A DNA stretch of 64,000 nt from Atrina japonica (lineage: Eukaryota; Mollusca; Bivalvia; Pterioida; Pinnidae). The stretch covers positions 2,303,501 through 2,367,500 of the forward strand of contig BROG01000003.1 in the NCBI GenBank assembly GCA_030159075.1, written 5' to 3'. How positions within the stretch are numbered: the stretch's first letter is position 1; each line of letters starts with the position of its first letter. This document shows, piece by piece, positions 36,569 to 49,542 of this stretch. Position numbers and translations under genes: made by a program. Below the pieces are notes generated by a model. It was not told the origin of the DNA and made no database searches. It was given only the letters and a program-made list of their open reading frames with translations.

Positions 36569-37170
36569 ACATCTGGGAAAATCTCCTGGTTTTGACAATT
36601 TGCCAGCTATGTTGCAATGTTTCATATAATGACATATGCATATATATATATATGCACTTTATATATATATATATATAAATATAAAGTAATATGCACTTTA
36701 TATTGTAATATATATATATAAATATAAAGTAATATGCACTTTATATTGTAATATATATATATATAAATATAAAGTAATATGCACTTTATATTGTAATATA
36801 TAACTAGTTTACCAAAATCATTTACTCTCAAGTTAATTTTTACTACATAATGTATTCCTGTTTTGTCTTGTATAGTTCACTGTTCCATCATTTTATGCAT
36901 TTTTCATTTAACTTTTTTTATATCATTCACTGTTCAAGAGAGACCTAGCAAGTCTCCAATAGTTTGTGTAGGTTTGATTATGGAGGAGAATCAATAGAGC
37001 TTTAAAATAAAAAGATTTTGTTGTTGTTCATTCATTAAGGGATAAACTGAACAAAATCTCTGAAATAGATTACTTTTTGACTTGTAATCTCATTTCAAAT
37101 GTTTAGTTGATAAAAAGCATTGTTTATTCCATTAAGTGATGTAATTGAATAAACGATACTACAAAATTGA
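36569..37170 (+). terminator. Kinase 3' UTR with TA-rich repeats and poly(A) signals
   Basis: About 70 bp past the stop lie four copies of a block (taatatgcactttatattg joined to TA runs, 36,636-36,805). AATAAA occurs at 37,006-37,011 and 37,148-37,153, either of which could end the transcript; there is no way to choose from sequence. Confidence 0.55.
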
Positions 37171-40100
37171 TAAGAGATGGTTTGAAATTTTTAAAACTCA
37201 ATCTTTAATTTTCCATAAAAGTAAGATAGTTAAAATTAACATGTGAATGTATAATTATTCAAAGAATACTATCATACTGGACACAGAAAATATATTAATT
37301 GAGTAATATATATATAAGATCTACATGCATTTCGTTTTAGTGAATTGGAGGAAATTTTAATGAGCACAATTTTAGAAATTAATCAGTTTATACTTGTCAT
37401 TGTTTTATATATATCATCATCTCTCTGATTGGTCAAGACATTGCTTAGGAGTGATAAATACAAACACGGTGCTTAGAAGTCATAAGTACCAAAAGTAATG
37501 TGCAATTTCTACTTGAAATGACATACACCCAATTGATGAGCTTTTGTATTGACAAGGACAGATTTTATTTTTAATACATGATGCCATGATTGTTTATCAG
37601 AAAAAACAATATTGTGATGTCACATCAGGAAATGGCATATACTGACTATGTACACTGATGGCTGTTTCCCAGTCATTTTGTTTGTGATACAGTAATAAGA
37701 TAAAAAGAAGAATAAAACGGTTACAAACTTTGACTAAGGTTGATATAAGATTTTTGTTAATATTTTTCATAATCAGTAATTGTATATTATTGTATACAAA
37801 GGTCATAGGTAATGAAATATATAATATTTATACTAAAAATGTCTATTACCAAAGTGATTCTCAGTAGCTCTAGGTCTGTAAGAAATTGTAGAGCTTGAGA
37901 AATGATATACTTATATATGACACATTATGAAGCAATCAGACCTGTATACGTATGTATCGATCATGTTGTCAGTGATCTTCTATTTAGAAAGGAGCAAGGA
38001 ATGTATCCTTTAATTTAGATAAATGTATCTGGTATATATACTTACATGACGTACCTAAAGTTCTAAAGGACATAGACGAATATGGTGTCAATGGTCAGTG
38101 TTTCAAATACCTTTATTGTAACTAAGCATAATCATTATATATTATTTTTTGTGATATGTATAACTTTCAGGACATTTTTCATGACGAAGTTCAAATTCTA
38201 TTCATATGTTTTTTTTTGTTATTTAATTCTTAATTTACTGCAGCTTGTAATTTTGCTGACCTGTAAGTTGCCTCTTCCAAATTCTTTTCAATTTTATGGA
38301 AAACAAAATATATGCAGGGTTTTCCCTTACGCATGATTTCTGCATCTCTGATTCATAAAATCTTTTCAGGACACAAAACATGAATATTAGTGAGTCCCTA
38401 AAGATGCACAAAAATTCTTTTTTTTTAACCTGAGACGGAAAATGTTTGCCTTTGTTTCCATGTATTTTCTTGAATTTCATTGACTTAGGGTCTTACAAGT
38501 TTAACGAATGATTCAGGAATTTTGTTCTTGTGGGTCCCTGAGACTCGGTAAAATAACACCCTAGGGAAAACCCTGTATATGGCTTGTGAAAATGACGAAA
38601 TATTAACCAATATTTCGTAAAAAAATGCTTGATGAACAAGTATCAATTATAATTTGTTTTCACCATTTTCTGGGTTTGATTCTTGTGTGTTTATTGTCAT
38701 TCAAAGATCATTGTTTTGCAGAAAATGTTTGAAATTTAGAGATAAGATTATGAATATCGGGTGAGAATCAGTAACCACTGAATTCGGTAGGAGAGGAATT
38801 CTGAAATGATTTTTGTTTATGTAAACAGAAATGTTTCTACACCAGATTTGTCCATGTATTGTTTATGTTTCATTTATGTATGTTATTTTAAAAATCATAA
38901 TGATTTTGAAAAAGCAAATCTACAAAAATTGACATTACCTTGTCACTATCTACAAAGTAATTAATTCACAGTTTACACTCATGCTTAATTCAAAGTATAC
39001 ACTCATGCTTCATTCACTGGGAATCTATTTTTGTATGACATTTGTAATTTTGAACATTTATGGTTTGACCAATTGAAATATTGAAAATGTAATATACAAT
39101 TTTTTTTGATTTTTGAGATACACCACCGAAAATGATTGTAACAAGTGTATTACACAAGTGGTTCCGTGGTGTATTACACAAGCTTTTCTGTATTTTTGTA
39201 ATATATTATATAAAATTATTTCTAGACTATTTATGATATCAAATATTATATCATATATATATATATATATATATATCATAACGCAAATAAATACATGCAA
39301 ATAGTATAACAAGTAATTACAGATATTTCTTCATAAAAAATAGACTATGGAATGTAGTGAAGGAAGACGGATTATTCTTAGATCAGTTGTTATGAAACAG
39401 CTTTTTAATCAAAAGATTAAATTACAAAATCAACTATATATGCTGGCATGTAAGCTATGTATAAATATAAGCTTCTGAAGTATCAGATATAGGCCTACAA
39501 TGTATATGTATTTATATGTGTATATCTTATATAACAAGTAAGCAGGCAAAGAAGCTGTTTTCTGAGCGGTTTCTCTACTTAATGTACCAAAAAAGTCATA
39601 AGTTTAATTCCATACGTAGACATACTGTTATGCTAGCTTTGACAGTTCTAAGTAAGATGACCATATTTACCTAGGTTATTAGTCCAATATTGGTATTAAG
39701 CTGATAGAAAAAACACAATGATGATATTAGAAACCGTCATTGACAAACTGCTTTTGTCTTGTAGTATTTTGTTGTACAGTCTTTGATAACAAATTTTAAT
39801 GAAATAAGACAATCACTTGCTACAACAAAATTAATTACCGTAATTAGTACCAATCTCCTGGGCCTGGCACCATAAAACTTAAGAATTACTTAAGTCTAAG
39901 AATTTTACTCAACTCTGGCTAATCCTGAAATCTGATTGGCTGAGAGGGCCAAGTTGAGAATATTCTCTGACTTGAGTAAAAGACTCCAGTTCCAAATTAC
40001 AGAATTGTTATTAAAAACTGTAATGTATTATGTTATTAATATTACAAACATAATACCAAAGTTATAATGCTAAAGATGATCATTTTTGTCAATTTAGACT

Positions 40101-41214
40101 TCATCAGTTGAGCTCCAGTTTAAAATAGATTTTCTAAGGGAAAGTAACATAGAAGGCCAAATAATGGATAAAAATACTATCCATATACCTGAAATGTAAT
40201 TTGCAAGTTTAGAAGTTTAAAAGTAATTATTCATTTAATTGATTCATCAAGAAAAAATATGTGGCTAACGACACACTCCAGGAAGTGATCAATATTTTGT
40301 ACATGAACTCTGATATCATAGAATTGATGTAATGCTTAATCATTTTTATGTGAATGTATACTGACAATGATAATAGATACATACTTAGGAAACCACACCC
40401 CAATGTTAAATGATTGTAGATATTTCATCATAAAACTGGAAATCTGAAATAAATAAAGAAAGACTATTGTAGAATTGAATACACAATAAGAGTAAAGGAA
40501 AATCACGAAATATTAATCACTAACAAAAGGATAATCTTTGCTTAATTACAAATAAATGTAATGTGAAAAAAAATAAGCAATTTACAATCTAAAATTTGTA
40601 AAATTATTGACTCCTGTCAAACATGAGCAAGAAATCCATAAATTCATTGGTCGTAGGTAATGCTGATTTCACCAACTAAAAATGGAACTGGAATCGTTAT
40701 ATTGGGATTCAACACACTGGATTGCTATCGCACTAATTGTATCATTTTCATGGTATTTGTACGGGTTCTGCCACTTCAGTCAGAATTCACTAATGTTTTA
40801 ATAGAGTTATTGATGCTTTACCAGGTGCCATAGGTTGAACAAAGTTAAGGTTCTTTCTGTATTTCTTAAGGAACCAATTTTATTCTCTTTTACCACAAAT
40901 CATTCTTTACTACAACTGTGATGCATTCAGTATTTTTAAAAGACTTCAATCTATGCAACAAATTTTTGTATTCTTTTTAACTGTTTATCATATGGATATT
41001 TTTTACTCAAGTACATATTATATTTACATGTACATTTTAAACATGTGTACATGTTATTCACGTTTGTATGTAATTCAATTCATGATTATTTTGTTTTCAT
41101 GCATATAGGTAAATGACATGTTTATTGTTTCTGTATACTTATTTGTGTATATATTTTGTCTAAATTTTCTTATTTTGTCAATTATTTTCTTTGTTAAAGC
41201 CACATTCCGGGGAG
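37171..41214. other. Intergenic DNA, one TIR element, no gene seen
   Basis: AT-rich sequence. Holds the MITE at 38,310-38,580, a TA run at 39,255-39,276 and a short hairpin around gtgtattacacaag (39,146-39,181). A palindromic-like block around 39,860-39,985 (ttaagaattacttaag) may be another old element. No exon pair could be supported. Confidence 0.5.
38310..38580. mobile_element. MITE with 18-bp inverted ends
   Basis: Left end atatgcagggttttccct, right end agggaaaaccctgtatat: inverted repeats with one mismatch in 18. The interior is non-coding. TA borders are possible but not diagnostic. Confidence 0.7.
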
Positions 41215-41405
41215 TAATGTAGGGGCCTCTGTGGCCGAGTGGTTAGAGCATTGCGCTTTAAATCACAAGGCCTCTCACCTCTGGTTCGAATCCTGCTAGG
41301 GTCGTTTCGAATTATGTGGGAAAGTTTGCCAATAAAAACTGGACGCCATCATATGACTGAAAGATTGTTGAGTATGGCGTAAAACAAAAAATCAAATCAA
41401 ATCAA
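41215..41405 (+). mobile_element. tRNA-derived SINE, family 3, internally deleted
   Basis: Same A box (tggccgagtggttagagc) and B box (ggttcgaatcctgc) as at 16,484, but the body jumps from gggaaagtttgcca to ataaaaactgg, so about 55 bp of the body is missing. Tail (aatca)n. Flanks ccggggagtaatg and cccgggagtaatg look like its target-site duplication. Confidence 0.88.
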
Positions 41406-42017
41406 AACCCCGGGAGTAATGTTCATAAATAAACCTTTTCTGTACTGTCTGCGTATTCACATGAACTTTCTTTGTATTTTTAAAGTCCTATTCCAACTGA
41501 TTAGTTAATTGATCGTGGAAAACCGCTAACACATTGATCTATTTTTAAACGGTATGGTGTTGTCAGTCACGTGGTGAAGCTCTACTGAGCATGTTCGTTT
41601 CACTGTCTAGACAATCCAGAAAAGTGGAACACCAATCAAATGCTCTAGAACACTGTCTTGGGCAAGCAATGTAGCCATAAACTTGCGTGAATCATGTAAA
41701 TTTTATCGACATCTTTGAAATAACTACTTCCTGCCCTGGTACATTCAATTGTAACCTGTCCGAGAGTGTGCTGGAACAGTGAATAGAGCACACCCTTTAT
41801 ATCACTTGTTCACCAGGGTAAATTTAAGAATTCCTATGAAATTCCCCTAATAACTCCATTAATACATCAAATTTTTAATTTTTTTATTTTTATTTTCGTC
41901 GGTTAGGAGTGGTTTTATAATGAAAATGTCAAAAATTACAATTACATTTAGAAAATTACAATAACGTCCCTGGAATGTGACTTGTTATTATTACTATTAC
42001 TTCTACTATTTTTTATT

Positions 42018-42068
<51 letters not shown>

Positions 42069-42630
42069 GTAATATGATTATTATTTGAAAAGAAATGAAA
42101 CTCATCATTCCAAAATTTCAGTCAGCTAAATATTCAAATGTGATAACAGATAAACGAAATATCCATAATCTTCTTTTAAAAAATCTATTTTTAGATGTCT
42201 GCTGTGTTATGTTTGAACTTTAAGATAAAAACACAGCACCAAGTATTTTTGGTAAGAATTTGGCAAGTATCATATCCTTGGTGTTGATAACTTAACCATC
42301 AATTTCATTACCCCCATCTCCCCTGGGGGCTAAAAGACGGGGCCAAATCTGATAAATTATTGGTCTCTGGTCCAGGACATGTACTGGAATCAAACAAACT
42401 GGATACATAAGGATGGAACCCTTTACAAAATTGTGAAATCCAATTTCCGATGTTTTGCTGCTAGTTCTGGATTACTGATGAGGCTTTTCAGCTTCTTATT
42501 TATTTTAATACATATAATTTGAACATTCCTAGTGAGGTTTTATTCAGCACCTTGTTATGTACATTCCATCACAGAAATATTTTATTGTTCTTTATAATGA
42601 TTAAAACATGTTTTTTGTATATCATTTAAG

Positions 42631-42661
<31 letters not shown>

Positions 42662-43587
42662 TGACATACAATGATTACTGACCATTAACTGCAGAGTATT
42701 TTGTAAATCCATTTATATTAAATGTTACTTTTGTATATCCAGTATCAAACATATATATGATCTAACGTAAGTATAAACATAATATTATCATGTCTTCTTG
42801 ATCACCTCTATATCTGTCATTATTTTATATATAAAAGCTTCCCTCAACTTATGCGTTTGTGTCTTTTATTGACCTGCAAGTTTCGGCTCTCTTACGATGC
42901 ACTATCCTGATCCACTAAATGTTTGCCCAACATATGTCTGAAAATATCTCATAACTTTTTATGAGTCGGAGGGTAAAGCACCCGCTTTCGAAGGCCTTTT
43001 AACCATCTTGTCTGAAAGAACAATGACACATTGATATTTTGTGCAGTGTTTTATAGATCGTTCAAATTTAGATTCGTCCTAGAAATGTATATGGGAATTT
43101 TATCAGAACAACGCATTGATTTGTATGGGAGATGACATTATTGTATTGCCAATTGGCTGAATCTGGTGGATTTTTAGACAGAGCAGCGATAATGACTATA
43201 ATCAGACAACTATCAACACGACTTAAGGTCAGTAATGGCCACTCCAACGCCAAAATAATCTTGTTTGGAATTTGATCGGCATTATTACACATAAGGTGTG
43301 AATGTACAAGGACAAATGCGATGGCATGTTTCACTGATATCTGTATGGCGTAAAACATCCCGATTTGACGTCATTCCCTTGGGTGAAAAAGTGGTCACGC
43401 TTTACCTAAGAATTGGAACTTTAAGGATGGCATTGGCCGTATAAAATGCCAAAATCGTCGATGTTCTGGAAGAAATATGTCGATGTATTCAGGATTTTTA
43501 ATTACCCATACGATAATTTTGGGATCAATCTTACTCACACTATTGGGAGTAAAACATGTATGTTACTCTTGATCTATTTGTAACAGA
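41406..43587. other. Intergenic DNA with (ATT)n and (TA)n runs, no gene seen
   Basis: (ATT)n lies at 42,010-42,068 and (TA)n at 42,631-42,656. The stretch 42,860-43,450 is somewhat richer in GC and holds a 96-codon minus-strand frame (43,068-43,358) without splice signals or recognisable motifs; it is not called. Confidence 0.45.
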
Positions 43588-43815
43588 ACCAACCTGGCTC
43601 AGTCGGTAGCGCACTAGGTTGGTTTCTTGTCCTTCGGATGAGACAGGTAAAAACCGAGGTCCCGTGTCACAGTACGTGTCGGCATGTTAAAGAACCCTCA
43701 CTGCTCAATAGCCGTAAGTGTCAAGCATAGGCCAAAAATTTGAAGCCCTTCATCGGCATTTGGTATATGAGTGAAAGATTCTTGAGAGGGACGCTAAACA
43801 ACAATAAACAAACAA
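43588..43815 (+). mobile_element. tRNA-derived SINE, family 2
   Basis: Head aacctggctcagtcggtagc, then ggatgagacaggtaaaaacc, gaggtcccgtgtcacagta, cgtgtcggcatgttaaagaa, and the tail gacgctaaacaacaataaac. Immediately followed (43,815-43,910) by the 3' part of a family 3 SINE (catcttctctacaactaaac, aaaattgtttagtgtggcat), so two elements are fused or nested. Confidence 0.85.
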
Positions 43816-44276
43816 ACCGGGTCATCTTCTCTACAACTAAACACTTGCCGCCACTATATGACAAAATATGAAAAATTGTTTAGTGTGGCATACAACACCA
43901 TTCAATTTCAAAATCTTGAAGCTTACGTTGAGACATGGTTAAAAAGTCTTATAGTCCTTTGAAGATGGACTAAGTGTGTAAGAATGAGGAAATCTGTGGA
44001 AACAATTTTTTCATTTTCATTGAAAGTACTCTTTAATGAATTCAGGAAATCTTCTGGATAAATTCGTTTGTCAGTTCGGTTTGGAGCCCTACTGGAACCA
44101 AAGCTATTTTTGTGAGAAAGAGTTCCAGTTTACACGAAGACTGACTGTAGTCAAATTCATTTAGTAAGCGTCCAATGGCAGCGAATTGTGAATTATACTA
44201 ACATTTTATACGAATCTGTAGTACATATGAAGCATTACCTAAATCTTTGTATGTTCTTGTTTTACTCTCCCTGTTG

Positions 44277-44540
44277 ATATGAATGAGGGACCTCTGTGAC
44301 TGAGTAGTTAAAGCATCGCGCTTTAAAACATGATGTCTCTGACTTCCTGTCAGCATAGTTTCGAGTCCCGCTGGAACCTAAGCTTATTTTTGAGGGAAAG
44401 TTTGCCAGTTTACTTGCATAAGGCCGGCGGTCTCTTCCCGGGTACATTATAACCGGGTTCTCTCCTCTACCATTGAAAACTGGCCGCCACCATATATCTG
44501 AAAAATTGTTGAGTGTGACGTGAAACACCATTCAAGATTT
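44277..44540 (+). mobile_element. tRNA-derived SINE, family 3
   Basis: Head with gacctctgtgactgagtagt and B box gtttcgagtcccgctgg, body gggaaagtttgccagtttac, aaggccggcggtctcttccc, and 3' part aaaattgttgagtgtgacgt. Older than the copy at 16,484. The 89-residue minus-strand frame through it is not a gene. Confidence 0.87.
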
Positions 44541-45073
44541 AAAAATTTAAAATTCGATATGAATGGATGCAACAAAAAAGTGTCAAAATACATTTGTAGT
44601 ACGTATAACAAAATTAATATTCTGACAATCTATCAAACTTACAATTATTTCTCGAATTCAGTATTCAATATCTATATATTGCCACCCAGGCCAAAATTAC
44701 AGATGGAAGCCGGATAAGTGTTAACATTATCGATCCAGCCAAACATATTTGGAGCCCTGACAAAAGTCGCAGAGTGATGTACACGCTTATTATCTTAAAG
44801 TATCTTTTATTTCTAGCTCACGGAAATATATCGCGTTCATAAGTATGATCATTTTCATTATTAGTTGACAAACCATTATCGATGTATCTAAATATCCACA
44901 ACGGACTATATCTCCCGACTCATTGGCTTTTGAATGAATTCTAGGAAGGAAAGGATTGACCAATACAGCAGAGCGGCACAATTAGTGACCACTTACGTGT
45001 ACCTATTTTTAGAATCAGAGTAATGTTGAAAACATTTAGTGAAGGCAGTAAATTGTCATTGTTACCACAATTT

Positions 45074-45300
45074 TCAACGAAATACGTAAAAATATCTCAA
45101 TTTAATTTCTATGCGAGCAGACAGTAACAGGCTTCTGTAAATATACGCTTCCAAAAGGAATGCATGGTACCTGATCCCATCTCTGAATTTCCAGAGGTCC
45201 ATGTTGGTCCAATGTTCACCAGATCTGTATATCGTATCCTGGACATCCTGCAGATTAATACTTTGGTACCTGTGGTTTTTATATACACATTCAACAAACA
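45074..45300 (-). CDS. Possible terminal exon of an unrecognised gene
   Basis: On the minus strand a good acceptor (tttgtttcag) is followed by 74 open codons entered in phase 1, VFVECVYKNHRYQS, then DTIYRSGEHWTNMDLW, to a stop at 45,074-45,076. A second frame (phase 0) is open for 63 codons to a stop at about 45,112, so the frame is not certain. AATAAA on the minus strand lies at 44,806-44,811. No family is recognised. The phase fits the 22-nt candidate exon at 46,997-47,018. Confidence 0.3.
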
Positions 45301-46359
45301 CTGAAACAAATAAAAACAGTTCAGTCTTTAAAAAATTCAACAAAACAATCTTAACATGTATAATTATTTTATTGTAGAACCTTCGTGTTTGGTGTTCAAA
45401 TTGTGCCAACGTTCAAATGATTGAAGACTGAGTAACAAATGAAATGTACAATCATATATTTAAAGCTTAATCTTCTTGGTTACATGGTTAGTTACATCAA
45501 AAGAATACAAAAATATAAAATATCTGTTTCTGTACAAATGTATTAAAACTCATCACACCCTTCACCAATGAATATAAACCGACAACATGAATATGATAGA
45601 AATGATGAGGAATGTTTATGAACATGGTTTGACTGTTTCAATAGTAAAAAGCATTTGAACACAGGATTATGAAAAATTAAATATTATTGTACACATATTT
45701 AAGATGCTAAATGTAAATTTAAATGACAAAAATAAAATCAATCCAGCCTCAACTGGTAAACTGGTATTATGTTTGCAACAGTACACAATTTTATATAATT
45801 ACTTGGAATTTTGATAAGACAATGATTTTAGGCATTGATTCAAAAAGAATATACATGTATACACAATTTACCAAAACCATGAATATCTTATAAGAACTGA
45901 AACCAATTAAAGAATGACCCAATACACAAAAGTACACTATATATATATACATGTATTAGTCCCATGTTATTTACCGGGGATAAAATATAAATAGAATCCC
46001 TGGACCAGGGGCTCATCACTCATTGTATCCCAATACATTCATGATCAAATCATATACAACAACTGTGCAAACAACATCTAGGGGTCATTCTTACAATTTT
46101 TATGAACATCTTTGGGCATTTTGTCGTCATGCACATAACTTCTTTGCTGCATGTTCTGGTTCTAAAGTGAGTGTAAAAGGTACCACTATTTCACTCTCCT
46201 AAAGCAAATATGACAGTAAATGCGTAATATCCTCCCAAAGGGTAATGAATTTGTAACTTTGGTCAATGTTTTCAACTAACGTTTCGCATCAATAATTCCT
46301 GAAAGAAGATTTAAACAGTTATTTTGTGCTCATAACTGCATACTCAATGCAGTCATATT

Positions 46360-46545
46360 TGGACTTGTCCATTTCAAAGAATGGTTAAGTCCACTGTCAG
46401 AATTCAGGGGTGTATAATTTAAAGTAAAAATTTTATAATAATTTTACATGCAAAATGGACTTGTTCACTCCTGAATTATGACAATAGACTGTACTATTTA
46501 TTAATCTGGGTGAGTCTAAATGTGATCACAGGGACTGATTAGTTA
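46360..46545. repeat. Dispersed repeat, family B, copy 2
   Basis: Inverted match of 26,690-26,900 (agaattcaggggtgtataat, aattttacatgcaaaatgga, tcctgaattatgacaataga, gtgagtctaaatgtgatcac). Confidence 0.65.
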
Positions 46546-46996
46546 ACTATATAAACAGAAATACTGAGTTTAGGGTCTGTAGGATGTTTATATACAGACT
46601 AAAGGATTTGCATATTTATTAGTTAAATCAGATGCACATAGATATTAAAGAAATAAAGAAATAACCACCCCTAAGAATGAAGCTGACTTAATTCAATGAC
46701 ACAGGACCAGTCAGTGTTATTTGGGCGAGCATGTTTTTGACTAACCAACCATTATTTTCAATAGTGAAGTCACCTGTAGATATATTTTAATACAAATCTA
46801 AGGCGTTATTTAATTCATGTCAGCTTGTCTAAAACTTTAGCATTAAATGTACTTGTACAAATTTTTTGAAATTAGGGTGCATATAAACAGGACAATTTGT
46901 CATTACTTATGTATAAAAGATAAAAACAACAAAATATGACAATTTATCATATTGTAAACTGGATACTCATACTGCATATACATATACTATTCTTAC

Positions 46997-47018
46997 CTAA
47001 ATCACGGTTTATCAGTTT
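46997..47018 (-). CDS. Possible 22-nt microexon at a minisatellite edge
   Basis: Minus strand: ctacag|AAACTGATAAACCGTGATTTAG-like 22 nt, then a strong donor, gtaagaatag. It would code KLINRDL and end in phase 1, matching the acceptor phase at 45,300. The acceptor half is part of the 26-bp repeat unit, and its polypyrimidine tract is poor, so this is weak. Confidence 0.2.
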
Positions 47019-47290
47019 CTGTAGCATTATTTCAATATCAGTTTCTGTAACATTATTTCATTATAAGATTCTGTAGTATTATTTCCTTATCAGTTTCTGT
47101 AGCGTTATTTCATTATCAGTTTAAGTAGCGTTATTTCCTAATCAGTTTCTGTAATATTATTTCATTATAAGATTCTGTAGCATTATTTCCTTTTCAGTTT
47201 CTGTAGTGTTATTTCGTTATCAGTTTCAGTATCGTTATTTCATTATCAGTTTCAGTAGCTTTATTTCATTATCAGTTTCTGTTAGTGTTG
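47005..47290. repeat. 26-bp minisatellite, about 11 copies
   Basis: Unit tttctgtagcgttatttcat tatcag, with gtagca/gtagtg and attataag variants. It ends (minus-strand sense) next to the strong donor-like gattt ag|gtaaga at 46,991-47,001. Confidence 0.92.
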
Positions 47291-47880
47291 TTTATGCATG
47301 AAATTTCTACTGTTACACTTAACTTCATACATAAAAACACACCAAACATCTTTTCAGCAAATCCCTCTATGATTATGTTGTAATGGACTAACAAAAAAGA
47401 AGGATAAAAGAAAGGAATTTTGAATCCAAACAGAACTCACAATATCTGGTTTGTGTATGGGGGTTGTGTCAAAATCTAATGGAATGCCTCTGTAGAAAAG
47501 GAATGCCTATGTAGTTTTTTCCTTTTGGAAATCATATGCTTATGGAATACCCCTTACATAGTAATACTATTATTTTATAAGTCTATCTAAAGTTATCCAG
47601 GGAAACTTGTCCCAAACGTCTCCCGTTGTAGAAATCCTAAGCACTTATTTGTTCACAATCAGTTTGAAAAATGGAGTATATGTATATATACAATGGATAT
47701 ATACAAAAACATACCTTATATATGGTCTACTAAATTTAGCATGTCTTTTAACAAATATATATAAATGGTAGTAGCTGGTGATACTTAAACTATTTGTTAA
47801 GTGAAAAATGGATATAAATGATGACATAATTCTGTAATAATTTCCTAAAAGTGATATTATATAGCACATATCTGCTAAAT
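47291..47880. other. AT-rich DNA, no gene seen
   Basis: No exon-like segment with matching splice signals. Confidence 0.4.
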
Positions 47881-49032
47881 AAATGTTAATATGACATATC
47901 TCTTAAATAGATATTCATATATCTCATAGATGTTAATGACACATATCTCCTATATAGATGTTTATATGACATACATTTCCAATACAGATGCTTATGTCAT
48001 ATATCTCATAGATGTTAATATGACAAATATCTCCTTTATAGAAGTTCATATGATATATATTTCCAATATAGATGTTTATATGACACACATCTCCTATATA
48101 GATGTTAATAAGACACCTATCTCCTATATAGATGTTTATAGGACACCTATCTCCTATATAGATGTTTATAGGACACCTATCTCCTATATAGATGTTTATA
48201 GGACACCTATCTCCTATATAGATGTTTATGGGACACCTATCTCCTATATAGATGTTTATGGGACACCTATCTCCTATATAGATGTTTATAGGACACCTAT
48301 CTCCTATATAGATGTTTATGGGACACCTATCTCCTATATAGATGTTTATGGGACACCTATCTCCTATATAGATGTTTATGGGACACCTATCTCCTATATA
48401 GATGTTTATAAGACACCTATCTCCTATATAGATGTTTTATGGGACACCTATCTCCTATATAGATGTTTATGGGACACCTATCTCCTATACAGATGTTTAT
48501 AGGACACCTATCTCCTATATAGATGTTTATGGGACACCTATCTCCTATATAGATGTTTACCTATCTCCTATATAGATGTTTATAGGACACCTATCTCCTA
48601 TATATATAGGGACACCTATCTTTATAGGTTTACACCTATCTCCTATATAGATGTTCATAGGACACCTATCTCCTATATAGATGTTTATGGGACACACCTA
48701 TCTCCTATATAGATGTTTATGGGACACCTATCTCCTATATAGATGTTTATGGGACACCTATCTCCTATATAGATGTTTATAGGACACCTACTCTATATAG
48801 ATGTTTATGGGACACCTATCTCCTATATAGATGTTTATAGGACACCTATCTCCTATATAGATGTTTATAGGATACCTATCTCCTATATAGATGTTCATAA
48901 GACACCTATCTCCTATATAGATGTTTATAGGACACCTATCTCCTATATAGATGTTTATAGGACACCTATCTCCTATATAGATGTTTATAGGACATATCTG
49001 CTTTATAAATGTTTATATGACATATATCTGCA
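47881..49032. repeat. 30-bp minisatellite, about 37 copies
   Basis: Unit gatgtttataggacacctat ctcctatata. The edges (47,881-48,090, 48,990-49,030) are diverged (atgacatatctc), the centre is nearly perfect, with ggac/gggac and agac variants in runs. The 190- and 99-residue frames (reiterated TPISYIDVYR) come from the multiple-of-three period. Confidence 0.95.
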
Positions 49033-49437
49033 TACCTCACAATTTTTTTTTTCATTTAAACTTACCGATTGAATACAATGTAGTACATAGAACATAGTAA
49101 CATACATGTATAAATATGTACAATCTTTATAATAAAGAATGTCCTACTTCATTACAACCCATTAGCTGCTGCTTCTTTCAATGGTAATGACTGAAGCTTT
49201 ATTTACATGTTTAATATCACATTGGTCGTTGGTGAGCAAATGTCATGCATGGAATACCAAAATGGGAAACAAAAGACCTAAAATGGCCTTGAGAATCTCA
49301 CCTGAGAAAGGAAATTAAAGATTGGCAAATACACTGAAAATACGAACAAGGGCATACCTTATTGTTTGACCCAGGAAAATTTTGTCAACACAAAACAATA
49401 ACAATAATGCTGTGTGATATATACAGATTATTACAAC

Positions 49438-49542
49438 AGTAATTTGATCCCAAGATCCCGATAATGTCAAGTTGACGGGGACAGATGATCATGTACCCAT
49501 GTCAACATGGTGTAATCCGTGTCTTGGGACCAAGTTACTGTT
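49438..49542. mobile_element. Short palindromic element (about 105 bp)
   Basis: Ends agtaatttgatcccaagat and gtcttgggaccaagttact pair as an inverted repeat (17 of 19), and inner parts (gtcaagttgac, gtcaacatggtg) add more pairing. A MITE or a strong hairpin. Confidence 0.65.

Noticed and set aside
43068..43358. 96-codon minus-strand frame
   Set aside because: No splice signals, no recognisable motif, residue content like random AT-poor DNA.
47930..49072. Plus-strand frames of 190 and 99 codons with TPISYIDVYR repeats
   Set aside because: Product of the 30-bp minisatellite; frame breaks coincide with single-base changes in units.
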